Source: Ramlibacter sp.
GTDB taxonomy: Bacteria; Pseudomonadota; Gammaproteobacteria; Burkholderiales; Burkholderiaceae_C
Direction of reading: 5' to 3'
DNA length: 64,000 bases
NCBI GenBank assembly: GCA_013815685.1
Contig: JACDFR010000007.1
Coordinates: 52,955-116,954 of the forward strand
Made by a program: the position numbers and the translations under genes. The notes below the pieces were generated by a model that was not told the origin of the DNA, searched no databases, and worked only from the letters and a program-made list of their open reading frames with translations. Positions 43,842-53,681 of this stretch are shown here, one piece after another. The stretch's first letter is position 1; the number at the start of each line of letters is the position of its first letter.

Positions 43842-46690
43842 CAGGCGAACTTCCTGTCTTCTCCGGCGCCGAACAGGTTGCTGGTGCAGCGCCCGCAGAT
43901 CGTGGGATGCGCCGCATCGTGCCCGACGTCGTCGCGCCAATGCCAGCAGCGATCGCATTTCACGGCCTGCGACGGCGCAACCTTCACGGCCATGCCGTCG
44001 CCCGCGGCCAACCTCATGCTCGAGGTGATGAACACGAACTTGAGGTCGTCTTCCAGGCTGGCCAGCGAGGACCAGAGTGCGCCGTGGCTGGCCATGGGCA
44101 CCGTCAGTTCCACATTGGCCTGAAGCGACGAGCCGACCTTGCCGGCTTCGCGCAGCGATTCGATCTCCTTGTTGACCAGCTCGCGTGCGGCGCGGATGCG
44201 GGTCCATTTGTCCAGCAGCGCCGTGTCGGGGCTGCCGATCTCGGCATAGGTCTCGAAGAAGATCGAATCCGAATCGCCGAAGAGCCTCCAGGCTTCCTCG
44301 GCGGTGAAGCTGAGGAAGGGAGCCATCCAGCGCAGCATCGCATGGGTGATGTTCCACAAGGCGGTCTGGGCGCTGCGCCGGGCCAGCGACTTGGGCGCCG
44401 TCGTGTAGAGCCGGTCCTTCAGGATGTCCAGATAGAAGGCGCCGAGGTCCTCGGAGCAATACACCTGCAGCTTGGCCACCACCGGGTGGAACTCGAACAC
44501 CTCGTAGTGCGCCAGTACCTCGGCCTGGAACTGGGCCGCGCGAGACAGCGCATAGCGGTCGATTTCCACCATCTGCTCCAGGGCAACCGCGTCCTTGGCC
44601 GGGTCGAAATCGCTGACGTTGGCCAGGAGGAAGCGCAGCGTGTTGCGGATGCGGCGATAGGCGTCCACCACCCGCGCGAGAATCTTCTCATCGCCGGCGA
44701 TATCGCCGGAATAGTCCGACGCGGCCACCCACAGGCGAATGATCTCGGCCCCGAGCTTTTTGGTGGTCTCCTGCGGGTCGACCCCGTTGCCCATCGATTT
44801 GCTCATCTTGCGGCCCTGGCTGTCGACGGTGAAGCCGTGGGTCAGCAGGCTGCGGTAGGGCGCACGCCCGTACATGGCGCAGGCCGTGAGCAGGGAGGAA
44901 TGGAACCAGCCGCGGTGCTGGTCGTGGCCTTCGAGATACAGGTCGGCCTCCGGCCCGCTCTCGTGGGCCGCACCCGCGTGCGAATGGCGCAGCACCGTCG
45001 TGTGGGTGGTGCCGGAGTCGAACCAGACTTCGAGGATGTCCGTGCTCTTGGCATAGAGCCTCGCGTCCTCGTCGCCGAGCACCGATTCGGTCGTGGCCTT
45101 GCTCCAGGCCTCGATGCCGCCTTTTTCCACCATGTCCGCGGCGATGTCGAGGATTTCCATGGTCCGCGGGTGCAGCTCGCCCGAATCCTTGTGAAGAAAG
45201 AAGGGCAGGGGCACCCCCCAGCTGCGCTGGCGGCTGATGCACCAGTCGGGGCGGCCCGCGATCATGTCGCGCAGCCGCGCCTTGCCGTTCTCGGGGAAGA
45301 AGCCGGTCTCATCGATGGCTTCCAGCGCCATCTGGCGCAGTGTCTTGGGCGCCTTGTCCCGGGTGAACACACCCTCGCCCTCGTCCATGCGGATGAACCA
45401 CTGCGCGGCGGCGCGGTAGATCACCGGGCTCTTGTGGCGCCAGCAATGCGGGTAGCTGTGGGTGATGGGTGCGCAGGCAAGCAGCCGTCCCGCGTCCCGC
45501 AACGCATCCACGATGCCCGGAATCGCCTTCCAGATGTTCTGCCCGCCGAACAACGGGAAGGCGGCTTCGTAGGAGCCGTTGCCCTGCACCGGGTTCAGGA
45601 TGTCGTCGTAGGACATCCCGTGCGCCATGCATGAATTGAAGTCGTCCAAGCCATAGGCGGGGGTGGAGTGGACCACGCCCGTGCCGTCGTCGGCCGTCGC
45701 GTAATCGGCCAGATAGACCGGGGAGAGCCGGCGAAAGCCCTCGTGAACATCGTGGAAGGGATGGCGGAAGTTCAGCCCGGCGAGATTCTTGCCCAAGGTG
45801 GTCGCCACGACCTGGCCGGTCAACCGGTAGCGCTCCAGGCAGGGGCCGACCAGCGTGGCGGCCAGGATCAGCAGCCCGCGCTCGGTATCGACCAGCGAGT
45901 ATTCGAGTTCGGGGTTGAGGTTGAGCGCCTGGTTCGCCGGCAGCGTCCAGGGGGTCGTGGTCCAGATGACGATGAACGCATTCTTGGCCAGGGCATCCAG
46001 ACCGAACGCCGCCGCCAGGCGCGCCGGGTCGTCGGCTTCGAACGCGACATCCACGGCCTGCGATTTCTTCTCGGCGTACTCGATCTCGAATTCGGCCAGC
46101 GAGGAGCCGCAATCGAAACACCAGTACACGGGCTTCAGGCCGCGGTAGACGAACCCGCGTTCCACCACGCGCCTGAAAGCCCGGATTTCCTGGGCCTCGT
46201 TGACGAAGTCCATGGTCCGGTACGGATGATCCCAGTCGCCCAGCACGCCCAGCCGCTTGAAATCGGCCATCTGGATGCCAATCTGTTCGGTCGCAAATGC
46301 GCGGCTCTTGGCCTGCATCTCACCCCGCGGCAGGTTGCGCCCGTGCTTTTTTTCTATGGCGTTCTCGATCGGCAGGCCGTGGCAGTCCCACCCCGGCACA
46401 TAGGCGGCATCGAGGCCCTTGAGCTGGCGGGCCTTGACGATCATGTCCTTCAGGATCTTGTTGACCGCATGGCCCATGTGGATCTGGCCGTTGGCATAGG
46501 GCGGGCCGTCGTGCAGAACGAACTTCTCATGGCCGCACCGCGCGGTGCGCAGCTTCTTGTAGAGGCCCTGGTCCTCCCACTCCTTGACCCACACCGGCTC
46601 GCGCCTGGGGAGGTCCCCGCGCATCGGAAAGGGGGTATCGGGAAGATTGAGCGTGGCGCGGTAGTCGGTTTTTTCGGTCTGGTCTGTCAT
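43841..46690 (-). CDS. ileS: Isoleucyl-tRNA synthetase
   Basis: A 949-residue class I synthetase of the bacterial type. HIGH-type motif HMGH (71-74) after [13 protein letters not shown] in [10 protein letters not shown], and the C-terminal zinc site CDRCWHW...CGRC are present. It charges tRNA-Ile and edits valine through its CP1 domain ([13 protein letters not shown]). It lies between ribF and lspA on the minus strand in the classical ribF-ileS-lspA order. A palindromic element separates it from ribF. Confidence 0.98.
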   Translation of the reverse strand: MTDQTEKTDYRATLNLPDTPFPMRGDLPRREPVWVKEWEDQGLYKKLRTARCGHEKFVLHDGPPYANGQIHMGHAVNKILKDMIVKARQLKGLDAAYVPGWDCHGLPIENAIEKKHGRNLPRGEMQAKSRAFATEQIGIQMADFKRLGVLGDWDHPYRTMDFVNEAQEIRAFRRVVERGFVYRGLKPVYWCFDCGSSLAEFEIEYAEKKSQAVDVAFEADDPARLAAAFGLDALAKNAFIVIWTTTPWTLPANQALNLNPELEYSLVDTERGLLILAATLVGPCLERYRLTGQVVATTLGKNLAGLNFRHPFHDVHEGFRRLSPVYLADYATADDGTGVVHSTPAYGLDDFNSCMAHGMSYDDILNPVQGNGSYEAAFPLFGGQNIWKAIPGIVDALRDAGRLLACAPITHSYPHCWRHKSPVIYRAAAQWFIRMDEGEGVFTRDKAPKTLRQMALEAIDETGFFPENGKARLRDMIAGRPDWCISRQRSWGVPLPFFLHKDSGELHPRTMEILDIAADMVEKGGIEAWSKATTESVLGDEDARLYAKSTDILEVWFDSGTTHTTVLRHSHAGAAHESGPEADLYLEGHDQHRGWFHSSLLTACAMYGRAPYRSLLTHGFTVDSQGRKMSKSMGNGVDPQETTKKLGAEIIRLWVAASDYSGDIAGDEKILARVVDAYRRIRNTLRFLLANVSDFDPAKDAVALEQMVEIDRYALSRAAQFQAEVLAHYEVFEFHPVVAKLQVYCSEDLGAFYLDILKDRLYTTAPKSLARRSAQTALWNITHAMLRWMAPFLSFTAEEAWRLFGDSDSIFFETYAEIGSPDTALLDKWTRIRAARELVNKEIESLREAGKVGSSLQANVELTVPMASHGALWSSLASLEDDLKFVFITSSMRLAAGDGMAVKVAPSQAVKCDRCWHWRDDVGHDAAHPTICGRCTSNLFGAGEDRKFA

Positions 46691-46706
46691 GGAGAAGCTT
46701 TCAGGT

Positions 46707-46806
46707 TGTCATTCCGGGCTCGACCCGGAATCCAGGATGTTTTGGCTGTCTGAGGTGGATTGCGGAGCAGGCCCGCCCCGGGCGCTGGCCGGGGCCCGCA
46801 ATGACA
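46707..46806. repeat. 100-bp palindromic intergenic element before ileS
   Basis: Bounded by TGTCATTCCGGG (46707) and CCCGCAATGACA (ends 46806), inverted copies matching at 11 of 12 bases. Next to the left end is a hairpin ATTCCGGG-CTCGA-CCCGGAAT. The TCATTCCGGGCTCGACCCGG pattern resembles REP-type elements I recall as common in many proteobacteria. It fills nearly the whole gap between ribF and ileS. Confidence 0.75.
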
Positions 46807-46810
46807 GGAC

Positions 46811-47809
46811 CTAAATTCGGCCGCGCGTGGTCTGGCGACGCGTGGAAGCAAAATATGCGCGAGCGTCGTCGCAGTCCTTGCGGATGCCCTCGGTCAAGGC
46901 ATCCAGACCGTCGTATTTGCGCTCGTCGTGCAGTTTGTGAAGCAGTTCCACGTGGATGATTTTACCGTAGCCCCCCTCGGGGCCCAGGTCGTGCGGCCAA
47001 TCCAGGCAGTACGTCTCCAGCAGGACACGCCCGCCGTTGATGTCGCCGGGATCGATCGATGGCCGGATCCCGAGGTTGGCCACGCCAGGCAGCGGCTTCA
47101 CCCTCAGGCCGGCCACCTGCACCGCAAATATGCCGCTGGCGGCGGGTTTCCAATGCGAAAAGCGCAAGTTGAGTGTCTTGAAGCCCAGTTCGCGGCCCAG
47201 CTTGCGGCCATGAACCACGTGGCCGCTGATGCTGTACGGCCGGCCGAGCAGGGCGGCCACGGCGTCCATGTCACCGCGCGCCAGCGCTTCGCGCACCGCG
47301 GAACTGGAGACGCGCATCCCGTGCACCTCATAAGCGTTCATGCGGGCCACGTCGAAACCCTTGGCGTTGCCGAATGCGTCGAGCATCGCGTAGTCGCCGG
47401 CCCGCCTGACGCCGAACCTGAAGTCATCGCCCACCAGCACATATCTCGCACCCAGGCCGCGCACCAGCACGTTGTCGATGAAGGCCTCGGGAACTTGAGA
47501 CGACAGCCGGGCGTCGAACGGAAGCACCACGCATTGGTCCACGCCGCAGCGCGCCAGTTCGGTCAGTTTGTCACGCAGGGTGGCGACGCGGGCTGGTGCC
47601 AGTTCGGGCCTGCGCGCCAGGCGGGCGAAATAGTCTCGGGGATGCGGCTCGAAGCTCAGCACGCAGCTGGGGATGCCGCGATGCCGGGCCTCGTTGTTCA
47701 GCAATGCGAGCATGGCCTGGTGGCCGCGGTGCACGCCGTCGAAATTACCGATGGTCAAGGCGCAAGCAGGCGCGATCCCCGGGTGGTGGAAGCCTCTGAA
47801 TATCTGCAT
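46811..47809 (-). CDS. ribF: Bifunctional riboflavin kinase/FAD synthetase
   Basis: A 332-residue protein. The FAD synthetase half has GNFDGVHRGH (21-30) and VGDDFRFG. The riboflavin kinase half starts at about 190 (YSISGHVVHGRKLGRELGF). The usual PTAN motif reads KTLN (211-214), keeping the Thr and Asn. The ATG at 47809 gives the family N-terminus; the frame is open upstream to 47977. It makes FMN and FAD. It is first in the ribF-ileS-lspA order. Confidence 0.96.
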   Translation of the reverse strand: MQIFRGFHHPGIAPACALTIGNFDGVHRGHQAMLALLNNEARHRGIPSCVLSFEPHPRDYFARLARRPELAPARVATLRDKLTELARCGVDQCVVLPFDARLSSQVPEAFIDNVLVRGLGARYVLVGDDFRFGVRRAGDYAMLDAFGNAKGFDVARMNAYEVHGMRVSSSAVREALARGDMDAVAALLGRPYSISGHVVHGRKLGRELGFKTLNLRFSHWKPAASGIFAVQVAGLRVKPLPGVANLGIRPSIDPGDINGGRVLLETYCLDWPHDLGPEGGYGKIIHVELLHKLHDERKYDGLDALTEGIRKDCDDARAYFASTRRQTTRGRI

Positions 47810-47988
47810 CGCGGCGGTAGGTGTCCTGGAGTATCTTTTTGATAGCAGCTCGTGCCCGCCCGCCAAGCACCGCAAGGCGTTTGCGCTTGCGAGACGGCCG
47901 GGAAAACAGGGTATATTGTGCTGTACAGCGTCACCCGATGCTGGAGCTGACCTCTGCGTTGTTTTCTGCCGTACCAAGGAGGCGTGTT

Positions 47989-48546
47989 TTGAAGGTTCTG
48001 AAGCTGTCCGCCCAAGGGCTGCCCCAGTCGTGGATCACGCTGGAGCAAGCCGTGCTGCACTACGCCGCCGACGAGGTGCGCTGGGAGGTGGGGGCGCGTG
48101 TGGCGCTGTTTCGCGGCGGCCACAACGCAATGACCGGCGAGCAATCGCAGATCGCGGTGAGCAGCATCATCGGCACCAAGGGCGTGCCCAACATCAATCC
48201 CTTCGACCTCAAGCCGGGGCTCACCAACAGCAAGCTGTTTGCCCGCGACCGCAACGTCTGCGCCTATTGCGGCGACTTGTTCCATGAGGAAGAGCTCACT
48301 CGCGAGCACATCATCCCATTCGCGCAGAACGGCAAGGACCACTGGATGAATGTGGTCACCGCCTGCCGGGCCTGCAACCACCGCAAGAGCAGCCGTACAC
48401 CGGAACAGGCGCGCATGCCGCTCCTGTATGCGCCCTACGTCCCCAGCCTGTGGGAAGACTTCATCCTTCGCAACCGCCGCATCCTGGCGGACCAGATGGA
48501 GTTCCTGATGGCCCACCTTCCCAAGACGTCGCGCTTGCACATGTGA
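47989..48546 (+). CDS. HNH endonuclease, probable TTG start
   Basis: A 185-residue protein from the TTG at 47989, chosen because AAGGAGG ends six bases upstream and MKVLKLSAQGLPQSWI is a typical family start. The ATG at 47938 is the alternative. The zinc-ribbon HNH core is CAYC (91-94), REHIIPF (His107), and CRACNHRKS (126-134). Such single HNH proteins are common in Burkholderiales genomes; the target is unknown. No methylase or phage gene is adjacent. Confidence 0.87.
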   Translation: MKVLKLSAQGLPQSWITLEQAVLHYAADEVRWEVGARVALFRGGHNAMTGEQSQIAVSSIIGTKGVPNINPFDLKPGLTNSKLFARDRNVCAYCGDLFHEEELTREHIIPFAQNGKDHWMNVVTACRACNHRKSSRTPEQARMPLLYAPYVPSLWEDFILRNRRILADQMEFLMAHLPKTSRLHM

Positions 48547-48549
48547 CGT

Positions 48550-49926
48550 TCAATACGTCAGTTCGAGGACCGACACATGGTTCTCTACGGCCGGCCAGAC
48601 GCGCCCCACCACTCGCTCCCCGTTGAACTCGGCCACCACCGGCCGGGCGGCGGCGCTGTCCGGCTTGATCCTGGAGCTGGCCACGCCTGCCCCCGGGACG
48701 GCACCCGGCGGCGGCGATTGCCCATCGAACGCCATGTTGTCGCGCGCGGGGTCCAGGTAGCCGCGCGGGCGGACCATGTTGACGATTGCCGCAGCACCCT
48801 TGTCGGCATCGGCGATGCGCTCGATTCGCAGGTGCACGATGTCGCTGGAACGCGGGAAGGGACTGCGGTAGATGTGCGTCGTCGCATAGCCCGGGGCGCT
48901 CACCACGAACTCATAACGGGTGCCCGACTGGGCACTGAACGGTCCCCACATGCCATCCGCCGCCACGCCCCTGCTGTACGCCGCCGCGCCGCGGCGCTCG
49001 CCGGTCGCGGGATCGGTGGCAAACACCTCCAGCCGCGCGCCCGGCAAAGGCAGGTTATTGGCGAAATTGCCCGAGGCGGGATCGATGGACGACTGCCCCA
49101 TTCCGCTGACCTTGCCGCCGAGCACGACGCGCTCTTCCGGCCTGATCTCCACCGTGGAGGGAGCCTGGCCCGTGACGAAACGGTAGGTGGCTTCGAAAGC
49201 GGCGGGCGAATAGGAGGTCTCGCGGTGATCGATGCGCGGGATCACCACATTGGCCGCGCCCTTGAGTTCGGGACCCGCGAAAGTGATGTTGGTGGGCGTG
49301 CCCTTGGCCCCGATCCACAGGCCGTCGGGCTGGGCGAACTTGTCGTTGTTGTCGGAGCGGATCGTCATCCACCTGGCCGGCCCCGTCACTTCGTCGCCCG
49401 CCGCATTCTTGGCCGCGTTGAGCGACGTGAGGAACGGGCCTGTCCCGGAGAATTCGTTGGACTCGCGAAAGCCCTTGATGGCCCAGACGCCGTGGTTAGG
49501 CGTGCCGCCCAGGACCGCGTGGCTCACCGTCTTGTCGCCCCCGCCGTTCTGGAGGTAGTTGCGGATGGCATTGCCGCCGCGCGAATTGCCCACCAGAACG
49601 ACCTGGCGCGAACCGGTGGCCTGGAGCACCTTCTCGACTTCGGCTTTCAGGTAGGCCATGTGCTCCGCCGTCGAGGTGCGGCCCGGCTGCGGTTTGCTGT
49701 CGTCGTCGCGCGCCAGGGGATAGGGCACGTCGATGGCATGCAGCCGCGCGCGCGGCCAGCCATTGGATTCGAATCGCCATATCGTGGTCTGCCACAGGGC
49801 GGCGGTATCGCCGTTGCCGTGCACGAAAACGATCGGCGGGGCATCCGGCGCCGAAGAATTGGTGGCGCAGCCCGCCAGAACTATCGCGCCGGCCGCGAGG
49901 CCCAGAAACAGCCGCCGAGTCGTCAT
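48550..49926 (-). CDS. Lipoprotein with lipase-like alpha/beta hydrolase domain
   Basis: A 458-residue protein with a lipoprotein signal peptide (LAGC, Cys at 20). The hydrolase half has PIVFVHGNGD and the nucleophile elbow GNSRGG (Ser of GxSxG type). The C-terminal half (from about 260) looks beta-rich, with a carboxypeptidase-regulatory-like region. The substrate is unknown; it is a lipase/esterase candidate. Confidence 0.82.
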   Translation of the reverse strand: MTTRRLFLGLAAGAIVLAGCATNSSAPDAPPIVFVHGNGDTAALWQTTIWRFESNGWPRARLHAIDVPYPLARDDDSKPQPGRTSTAEHMAYLKAEVEKVLQATGSRQVVLVGNSRGGNAIRNYLQNGGGDKTVSHAVLGGTPNHGVWAIKGFRESNEFSGTGPFLTSLNAAKNAAGDEVTGPARWMTIRSDNNDKFAQPDGLWIGAKGTPTNITFAGPELKGAANVVIPRIDHRETSYSPAAFEATYRFVTGQAPSTVEIRPEERVVLGGKVSGMGQSSIDPASGNFANNLPLPGARLEVFATDPATGERRGAAAYSRGVAADGMWGPFSAQSGTRYEFVVSAPGYATTHIYRSPFPRSSDIVHLRIERIADADKGAAAIVNMVRPRGYLDPARDNMAFDGQSPPPGAVPGAGVASSRIKPDSAAARPVVAEFNGERVVGRVWPAVENHVSVLELTY

Positions 49927-49942
49927 GCTTATCTCCGCAATT

Positions 49943-51058
49943 TCAGGCGAATACGCCCGTGGTGTCTTGCATTCTTTCCGAAACCTCGCCCAGCTGATGC
50001 AGGGTGTCGCCGAAACTCAGCTCCAGCTGGGTGAGTTTCTTGAAGTAGTGACTGCCGATGTATTCGTCGGTGACGCCGATGCCGCCATGCAGCTGCACCG
50101 AGTTCTGCCCTATGAAGCGCATGGCCACGCCCGCCTGGTATTTGGTCCGGGCCAGCGCCCGGCGGCGCTCGTCGGCCGGGGCGTTCAGCTTGAGCGCGGC
50201 GTAATAGCTCATCGAGCGCGCAAGCTCCAGCTGCATCTTCATGTCCGCCATCCGGTGGCGCAGCGCCTGGAATGTGGACAAGGTCACGCCGAACTGCTTG
50301 CGCGTGTTCATGTAATCAACCGTGACGTCCATGGTCTTGTCCAGCACACCGACGGCTTCCGCGCAGGCAGCGGCAATGCCGATATCCACCGCATGTTCCA
50401 GCGCGGCCAAGCCCTCGGGCGAGACCAGCGAGGCCGCCGCGGAATTGAACGTGACCTCAGCGGCGCGGCCGCCTTCCTGCGTGCCATAGCCCCGCGAAGC
50501 GACGCCACCGGGACTGCGCTCGACCAGGAACAACGCCATCTTTCCATTGGCGACAGCCGGAACCAGGAAGGCGTCGGCCTTGTCGCCGGCGGGCACGACG
50601 CTCTTGGCGCCGCTGACGGTCCAGGCATCGCCGGATCCGCTTGCCTGCGTTTCGCACAGGTCCAGGCGATAACGCGCCTTGCGCTCCTGATGCGCCAGCA
50701 CCACCAGTGCTTCACCCCCAGCGATCCTGGGCAACCAGGCGGCCTTGAGCCGCTGCGGGGCGTAACCGTTCAGGATGGCGCCTGCGATCAATGTCTGGCC
50801 CAGCGGCTCCAGCACCATTCCGCGGCCCAGTTCCTCCATCACCACCATGCCCTCGACCGGGCCCATACCCATGCCGCCCTCCTCCTCGGGGATGTACAGG
50901 CCGGCCAGGCCCAGTTCCGCCAACTCGCCATAAGCGCCGCGGTCGAAACCGCCGGCGTTGACGATCGAGCGGCGGCGCTCGAAGCCGTAGCCTTTGGCCA
51001 CCCACTTGCGGACCGCGTCGCGCAGCTGTTCCTGATCGTCACTGAAATCAAAATCCAT
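49943..51058 (-). CDS. Acyl-CoA dehydrogenase, pimeloyl-CoA dehydrogenase small-subunit-like
   Basis: A 371-residue flavoprotein of the acyl-CoA dehydrogenase family. MDFDFSDDQEQLRDAVRKWV at the start and QLHGGIGVTDEYIGSHYFKK at the end are typical. With the adjacent 392-residue homologue it forms a pair like PimC/PimD or other heteromeric acyl-CoA dehydrogenases (inference from pairing and sequence feel). It is expected to oxidise an acyl-CoA and pass electrons to ETF. It follows the partner gene by 32 nt. Confidence 0.85.
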   Translation of the reverse strand: MDFDFSDDQEQLRDAVRKWVAKGYGFERRRSIVNAGGFDRGAYGELAELGLAGLYIPEEEGGMGMGPVEGMVVMEELGRGMVLEPLGQTLIAGAILNGYAPQRLKAAWLPRIAGGEALVVLAHQERKARYRLDLCETQASGSGDAWTVSGAKSVVPAGDKADAFLVPAVANGKMALFLVERSPGGVASRGYGTQEGGRAAEVTFNSAAASLVSPEGLAALEHAVDIGIAAACAEAVGVLDKTMDVTVDYMNTRKQFGVTLSTFQALRHRMADMKMQLELARSMSYYAALKLNAPADERRRALARTKYQAGVAMRFIGQNSVQLHGGIGVTDEYIGSHYFKKLTQLELSFGDTLHQLGEVSERMQDTTGVFA

Positions 51059-51090
51059 CGGATGCTCCTGTTACTGCCATTGCCACTCCC

Positions 51091-52269
51091 TCAGCCGAGG
51101 ACCGTCTGGGCGACGATATTGCGCTGCACTTCGTTGCTGCCGCCATAGATCGTGGTCTTGCGCAAGTTGAAGTAGGTCGATGCCAGCGGCGCGCAGTGAG
51201 CGGCGCCCACGTAGTCGCCCTGCCAGCCGGCTTCCATGGCTTCGGGGATGAAGGGCAGGGCGTATGGCCCGGCCGCCAGCATCATGAGCTCGCTGTAGCG
51301 CTGCTGGATCTCGCTGCCCTTGATCTTGAGCAGGCCGGCGATGTCCAGCGAATTCTTCCCCGACTTCTCCGCCGACAGCACGCGAAGCACCAGCATTTCG
51401 AGGGCGACCACGTCCACATCCAGCTTGGCGATCTCGTCGCGCAGCCGCCGGTCCTCGTAGACACCTTCGGCCTTGGCGATGCGCTTCAGGCGCTCGAGCT
51501 CGCGCTTGGCGCGGTTCACGTCGGCGATGTTCGTGCGTTCGTGGGACAGCAGGTGCTTGGCATAAGTCCACCCTTTGTTCTCCTCGCCGACGAGGTTCTC
51601 GGCGGGCACCTCGACGTTGTCGAAGAACACCTCGTTCACCTCGTGCTCGCCGTCGAGCATGATGATGGGCCGCACGGAGACACCGGGCGACTTCATGTCG
51701 ATCAGAAGGAACGAGATACCGGTCTGGGGCTTGCCCTCGGTGCTGGTGCGCACGAGGCAGAAGATCCAGTCGCCGTATTGGGCGAGCGTGGTCCAGGTTT
51801 TCTGGCCGTTCACGATGTACTTGTCGCCGCGACGTTCGGCGCGGGTCTTCACGGACGCCAGATCCGAGCCCGAGCCCGGCTCGCTGTAGCCCTGGCTCCA
51901 CCAGACTTCGCCGGTGGCGATGCCGGGAAGAAAGCGCTTCTGCTGCTCGGGACTGCCAAAGGCCATGATCACCGGCGCCACCATGACCGGTCCGAACGGA
52001 ACGATGCGCGGCGCGCCGGCGAGCGCGCACTCTTCTTCGAACAGGTGTTTCTGCACGGCATTCCATCCGGGTCCGCCGAACTGCTCGGGCCAGCCGTAGC
52101 CGAGCCAGCCCTTCTTGCCCAGAATGCGCGCCCACTGCTGCATGTCGTCGCGAGTGAGCCGCAGTGCGTTGTGGACCTTGTGAGAGATTTCCCGCGGCAG
52201 GTTGGCGCGCACCCAGCTGCGCACGTCCTCGCGGAATTTCTGTTCTTCAGGCGTAAATGCTAAATCCAT
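51091..52269 (-). CDS. Acyl-CoA dehydrogenase, pimeloyl-CoA dehydrogenase large-subunit-like
   Basis: A 392-residue family member. Flavin-binding segments QGYSEPGSGSDLAS and YIVNGQKTWTTLAQ are intact, and the C-terminal YGGSNEVQRNIVAQTVLG is present. LGYGWPEQFGGPGW resembles the large subunit of pimeloyl-CoA dehydrogenase. It is first of the two dehydrogenase genes on the minus strand. The actual acyl chain is not decided by the sequence. Confidence 0.87.
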   Translation of the reverse strand: MDLAFTPEEQKFREDVRSWVRANLPREISHKVHNALRLTRDDMQQWARILGKKGWLGYGWPEQFGGPGWNAVQKHLFEEECALAGAPRIVPFGPVMVAPVIMAFGSPEQQKRFLPGIATGEVWWSQGYSEPGSGSDLASVKTRAERRGDKYIVNGQKTWTTLAQYGDWIFCLVRTSTEGKPQTGISFLLIDMKSPGVSVRPIIMLDGEHEVNEVFFDNVEVPAENLVGEENKGWTYAKHLLSHERTNIADVNRAKRELERLKRIAKAEGVYEDRRLRDEIAKLDVDVVALEMLVLRVLSAEKSGKNSLDIAGLLKIKGSEIQQRYSELMMLAAGPYALPFIPEAMEAGWQGDYVGAAHCAPLASTYFNLRKTTIYGGSNEVQRNIVAQTVLG

Positions 52270-52310
52270 GGGAGTGTCTCCAATACCGCGCCATTATCCG
52301 TACGGTCGTT

Positions 52311-52973
52311 CTATTCATTGTGTCCGGGTTGTGACATGCCAAGTTCGCCGAGGATGTTTTGCACAGTCGAACGAAGCAAGGCCACTTCGTTTTCCAAGGA
52401 GGCGATGCGCTCGTCCAAGGGATGAGGTGACATACTCGATGCCAGGGCCGAACCATGCTGCGCCTCGACCGGCCCACACAACAGATGTGCCCAGCGCTGT
52501 TCGCGCAGGCCCGGCGCCCGGGGCAGTTTCACGACCAGCGGCCCGCCCTTATCCGGTGGCCGCTCCTGCAGCTCTTCCAGAAAAGCTTCGACCGATGAAA
52601 TGTCCGCAAACCGGTACCAGCGCTCGCCATTCAGGCGCAGTTCGCCCGCGGTCTGGGGCCCGCGCAACATGAGCAAGCCGAGCAGCACCGCGGATTGCTC
52701 GGGCACGCCGACCCCGCGCTGGAAGTTGTGCTCCCAGCGCGCGACCCGGCTGCCGCTGGATTCAAAGACCAGGCTGAGCAGTTTCAGCGCATCCAGCGCA
52801 TCCAGCGCCTGTGCATCACTCACGCTCATCAGCGGCTCGCGGCTGGTCTTCTGGTTGCAGCCGGCCACCAGCGAGTTCAGCGTCAGCGGATAACTGTCGG
52901 GCACCGTGCGTGCCTTCTCCATCAAGGTGGCCAGCACGCGGGCTTCGAACGGGTTCAGGGGTCGTAAGGGCAT
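52311..52973 (-). CDS. YceH/DUF480 family protein
   Basis: A 220-residue protein of the YceH family, tandem winged-helix fold. Family segments are [35 protein letters not shown], and [17 protein letters not shown]. The function is not established. A short coiled coil ([19 protein letters not shown]) ends the chain. Its start is only 20 bp from the divergent purN start, so promoters must overlap each other or the coding sequences. Confidence 0.88.
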   Translation of the reverse strand: MPLRPLNPFEARVLATLMEKARTVPDSYPLTLNSLVAGCNQKTSREPLMSVSDAQALDALDALKLLSLVFESSGSRVARWEHNFQRGVGVPEQSAVLLGLLMLRGPQTAGELRLNGERWYRFADISSVEAFLEELQERPPDKGGPLVVKLPRAPGLREQRWAHLLCGPVEAQHGSALASSMSPHPLDERIASLENEVALLRSTVQNILGELGMSQPGHNE

Positions 52974-52993
52974 GGCGGGGATAATTTGCGAAA

Positions 52994-53590
52994 ATGAAGA
53001 ACATCGTGATTCTGATCTCCGGCGGCGGCTCGAACATGGCAGCCATCATCCGGTGCGCCCAACGCGAGTCCTGGCTCGAGTCCTTTGGTGCCCGGGTCGC
53101 CGCTGTCATCAGCAACCGCGCCGACGCAGGCGGCCTGGCCTTGGCGCGCGAACACCGGATCGCCACCGATGTGGTCGACCACAGGCGCTTCGCCACGCGC
53201 GAAGCGTTCGATACGGAATTGAGCGTGGCGATCGAACGGCACCAGCCGTCTCTGGTCGTGCTGGCGGGCTTCATGCGCATCCTCACGCCGCAGTTCGTCC
53301 AGCGCTACCAGGGCCGGCTCCTCAACATCCACCCTTCATTGCTTCCGGCGTTTCCGGGGTTGCATACCCACCAGCGGGCCATCGATGCCGGATGCAGATT
53401 CGCCGGCGCCACGGTGCACCAGGTCACCCCGGAGCTGGATCATGGTCCGATCCTGGAACGGGCGGTGGTTCCGGTGTTGCCCGACGACACCGCGGAGACG
53501 CTGGCTGCGCGTGTCCTGGTGCAGGAGCACCAGATCTATCCGCGTGCGATTGCCGCGCTGCTGCCGGGTCTCTCGGGGTGTGCCCCGTAA
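52994..53590 (+). CDS. purN: Phosphoribosylglycinamide formyltransferase
   Basis: A 198-residue enzyme of purine biosynthesis that uses 10-formyltetrahydrofolate. [11 protein letters not shown] binds the substrate phosphate. The catalytic Asn-His is in [12 protein letters not shown], and [17 protein letters not shown] carries the catalytic Asp. The length is standard. It is followed by the RsmB-like gene after 91 bp. Confidence 0.95.
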   Translation: MKNIVILISGGGSNMAAIIRCAQRESWLESFGARVAAVISNRADAGGLALAREHRIATDVVDHRRFATREAFDTELSVAIERHQPSLVVLAGFMRILTPQFVQRYQGRLLNIHPSLLPAFPGLHTHQRAIDAGCRFAGATVHQVTPELDHGPILERAVVPVLPDDTAETLAARVLVQEHQIYPRAIAALLPGLSGCAP

Positions 53591-53681
53591 AATTTCGACA
53601 TCACGCCGCCGTCTTTTTTCCGCTCGGCCTGAGTGAAAGGCAGAACACTCGCGCCAAGCATGCGGATGGGACAATAGGCCC

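Noticed and set aside
43826..45634. 602-codon plus-strand ORF opposite ileS
   Set aside because: Antisense to the synthetase; long open antisense frames are expected at this GC content.
46965..46990. CCCCCCTCGGGGCC in ribF as a third copy of the interspersed repeat
   Set aside because: Only the short core is similar, the flanks do not match, and the encoded residues fit normal RibF sequence.
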